Positions 21,353 to 22,466 of a stretch of 22,466 nt of DNA are shown in pieces. The stretch's first letter is position 1. The number at the start of each line of letters is the position of its first letter. The notes under the pieces are model-generated. The model searched no databases. It saw only the letters and a program-made list of their open reading frames with translations, and was not told the origin of the DNA. Source of the DNA: Rhodospirillales bacterium (GTDB taxonomy: Bacteria > Pseudomonadota > Alphaproteobacteria > SMXQ01); the NCBI GenBank assembly GCA_024638585.1, contig JAHEKA010000003.1, positions 1-22,466 on the forward strand. The letters are read 5' to 3'. Position numbers and translations under genes: made by a program.

Positions 21353-22466
21353 GTGAACCAGTTTGGCCGCAATTTGGCGCTTTGGGTCATCATCGGACTC
21401 CTTTTGATCGCTGTTTTCAACCTGTTCCAGTCGTCCGGTGGCGGCCGGACCGACGATCTCGCCTTCTCCGAATTCGTCGCCGCGGTGGAGCGGGGCGAAG
21501 TCAAGCAGGTCACCATCAAGGGACAGAGCATCGAGGGTGAGTTCCAGAGTGGCGCGCCGTTCAAGAGTTATGCGCCCAATGATCCCAATCTCGTCGAACG
21601 TCTGACCAAGAAGGGCATCAGGATCAAAGCGGCGCCGGCCGATGATGGATCGCCGTCGCTGGTCAGCATCCTGTTGTCGTGGTTCCCGATGCTGCTCCTG
21701 ATCGGCGTGTGGATCTTCTTCATGCGCCAGATGCAGTCGGGGAGCGGCAAGGCCATGGGCTTCGGCAAGTCCCGCGCCAAGCTGTTGACCGAGAAGCTCG
21801 GCCGCGTGACTTTCGAAGACGTGGCCGGCATCGACGAGGCCAAGCAGGAACTGGAGGAGGTCGTGGACTTCCTCAAGGATCCCCAGAAATTCCAGCGTCT
21901 CGGCGGCAAGATTCCCAAGGGCGTGTTGCTGGTGGGCCCGCCGGGCACGGGTAAGACCCTCCTGGCCCGGGCCATCGCCGGTGAGGCCAATGTGCCGTTC
22001 TTCACCATTTCCGGTTCGGACTTCGTCGAAATGTTCGTCGGCGTTGGTGCCAGCCGCGTGCGCGACATGTTCGAACAGGGCAAAAAAAACGCGCCCTGCA
22101 TCATCTTCATCGATGAAATCGACGCCGTGGGGCGCCATCGCGGCGCGGGCCTCGGTGGCGGCAACGACGAGCGCGAGCAGACCCTGAATCAGCTGCTGGT
22201 GGAAATGGACGGGTTCGAGGCCAATGAGGGTGTGATCCTGATCGCCGCCACCAACCGGCCCGACGTTCTCGATCCCGCGCTGCTGCGCCCGGGCCGCTTC
22301 GACCGTCAGGTCGTGGTCCCCAATCCCGATATTCTCGGCCGCGAAAAGATCCTCAAGGTTCACATGCGCAAGGTGCCGTTGGCCCCCGATGTGGACGCCC
22401 GGGTCATCGCCCGCGGCACGCCCGGCTTTTCCGGCGCCGATCTCGCCAACCTCGTCAACGAGGCCG
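21353..22466 (+). CDS. ftsH: ATP-dependent zinc metalloprotease FtsH, N-terminal part (truncated by window end)
   Basis: Membrane-anchored AAA+ protease that degrades membrane proteins and short-lived regulators such as sigma-32 and LpxC. The first 371 codons are visible. TM1 about 8-25 (LALWVIIGLLLIAVFNLF), periplasmic loop, TM2 about 103-125 (LVSILLSWFPMLLLIGVWIFFM), then the AAA module: FEDVAGIDEAKQEL (154-167), Walker A GPPGTGKT (195-202), pore loop MFVGVG (227-232), Walker B IIFIDEID (250-257), and the second region of homology AATNRPDVLDPALLRPGRFDRQ (298-319). The HEXXH protease domain lies beyond 22466. Start is GTG with GAGGGA about 7 bases upstream. Codons 244-246 form an A8 run unusual in this GC-rich gene. 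Confidence 0.97.
   Translation, partial: MNQFGRNLALWVIIGLLLIAVFNLFQSSGGGRTDDLAFSEFVAAVERGEVKQVTIKGQSIEGEFQSGAPFKSYAPNDPNLVERLTKKGIRIKAAPADDGSPSLVSILLSWFPMLLLIGVWIFFMRQMQSGSGKAMGFGKSRAKLLTEKLGRVTFEDVAGIDEAKQELEEVVDFLKDPQKFQRLGGKIPKGVLLVGPPGTGKTLLARAIAGEANVPFFTISGSDFVEMFVGVGASRVRDMFEQGKKNAPCIIFIDEIDAVGRHRGAGLGGGNDEREQTLNQLLVEMDGFEANEGVILIAATNRPDVLDPALLRPGRFDRQVVVPNPDILGREKILKVHMRKVPLAPDVDARVIARGTPGFSGADLANLVNEA

Overview
The window is chromosomal, GC-rich DNA from an alphaproteobacterium, most likely in or near the Rhodospirillales. The taxon is inferred from gene content and order (DUF4164-like / zapA / 6S RNA / ygfA / ymdB / yebC / ruvCAB / ybgC / tolQRAB-pal-cpoB / tilS / ftsH), from a HAMP-PAS chemoreceptor of a type common in that group, and from a CtrA-like TTAA-N7-TTAAC site. 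No phage, IS element, CRISPR array, tRNA or rRNA was seen.

Left part (1-4736, minus strand). A co-directional series reads, in transcription order: an unrecognised 141-aa protein, class I (DhnA-type) fructose-bisphosphate aldolase, a VOC/glyoxalase-fold protein, ThiE, elongation factor P, an inositol-monophosphatase (SuhB) family protein, and the N-terminus of a secreted protein that leaves the window at base 1. From about 4737 transcription diverges to the plus strand.

Middle (4932-11059). A short coiled-coil protein and ZapA (cell division) are followed by a convincing 6S RNA fold, 5-formyltetrahydrofolate cyclo-ligase and a YmdB-type phosphodiesterase. A convergent minus-strand methyl-accepting chemotaxis gene follows. 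It is broken by one in-frame TAA between its HAMP/PAS part and its signalling part. The ymdB-mcp junction holds a 57-bp tandem array of hairpins that look like terminators for the mcp strand. Upstream of mcp, toward yebC, are a perfect CtrA-type box and an 18-bp palindrome.

Right part (11307-22466, plus strand). ruvC, ruvA and ruvB (Holliday-junction processing) run straight into ybgC-tolQ-tolR-tolA-tolB, then pal and cpoB, which form the Tol-Pal envelope-constriction system. tilS (tRNA-Ile lysidine synthetase) and the first 371 codons of ftsH (membrane AAA+ protease) follow. The ruvC-ruvA junction carries a 38-bp tandem duplication that creates two 13-codon mini-ORFs chained by ATGA stop/start overlaps.

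The window is mainly housekeeping, and I see no evidence for a new multigene system. The unusual points are local: the ruvC/ruvA ATGA relay, the 57-bp hairpin array, the nonsense-split chemoreceptor, and the recurring GTTAACC sites confined to intergenic DNA.
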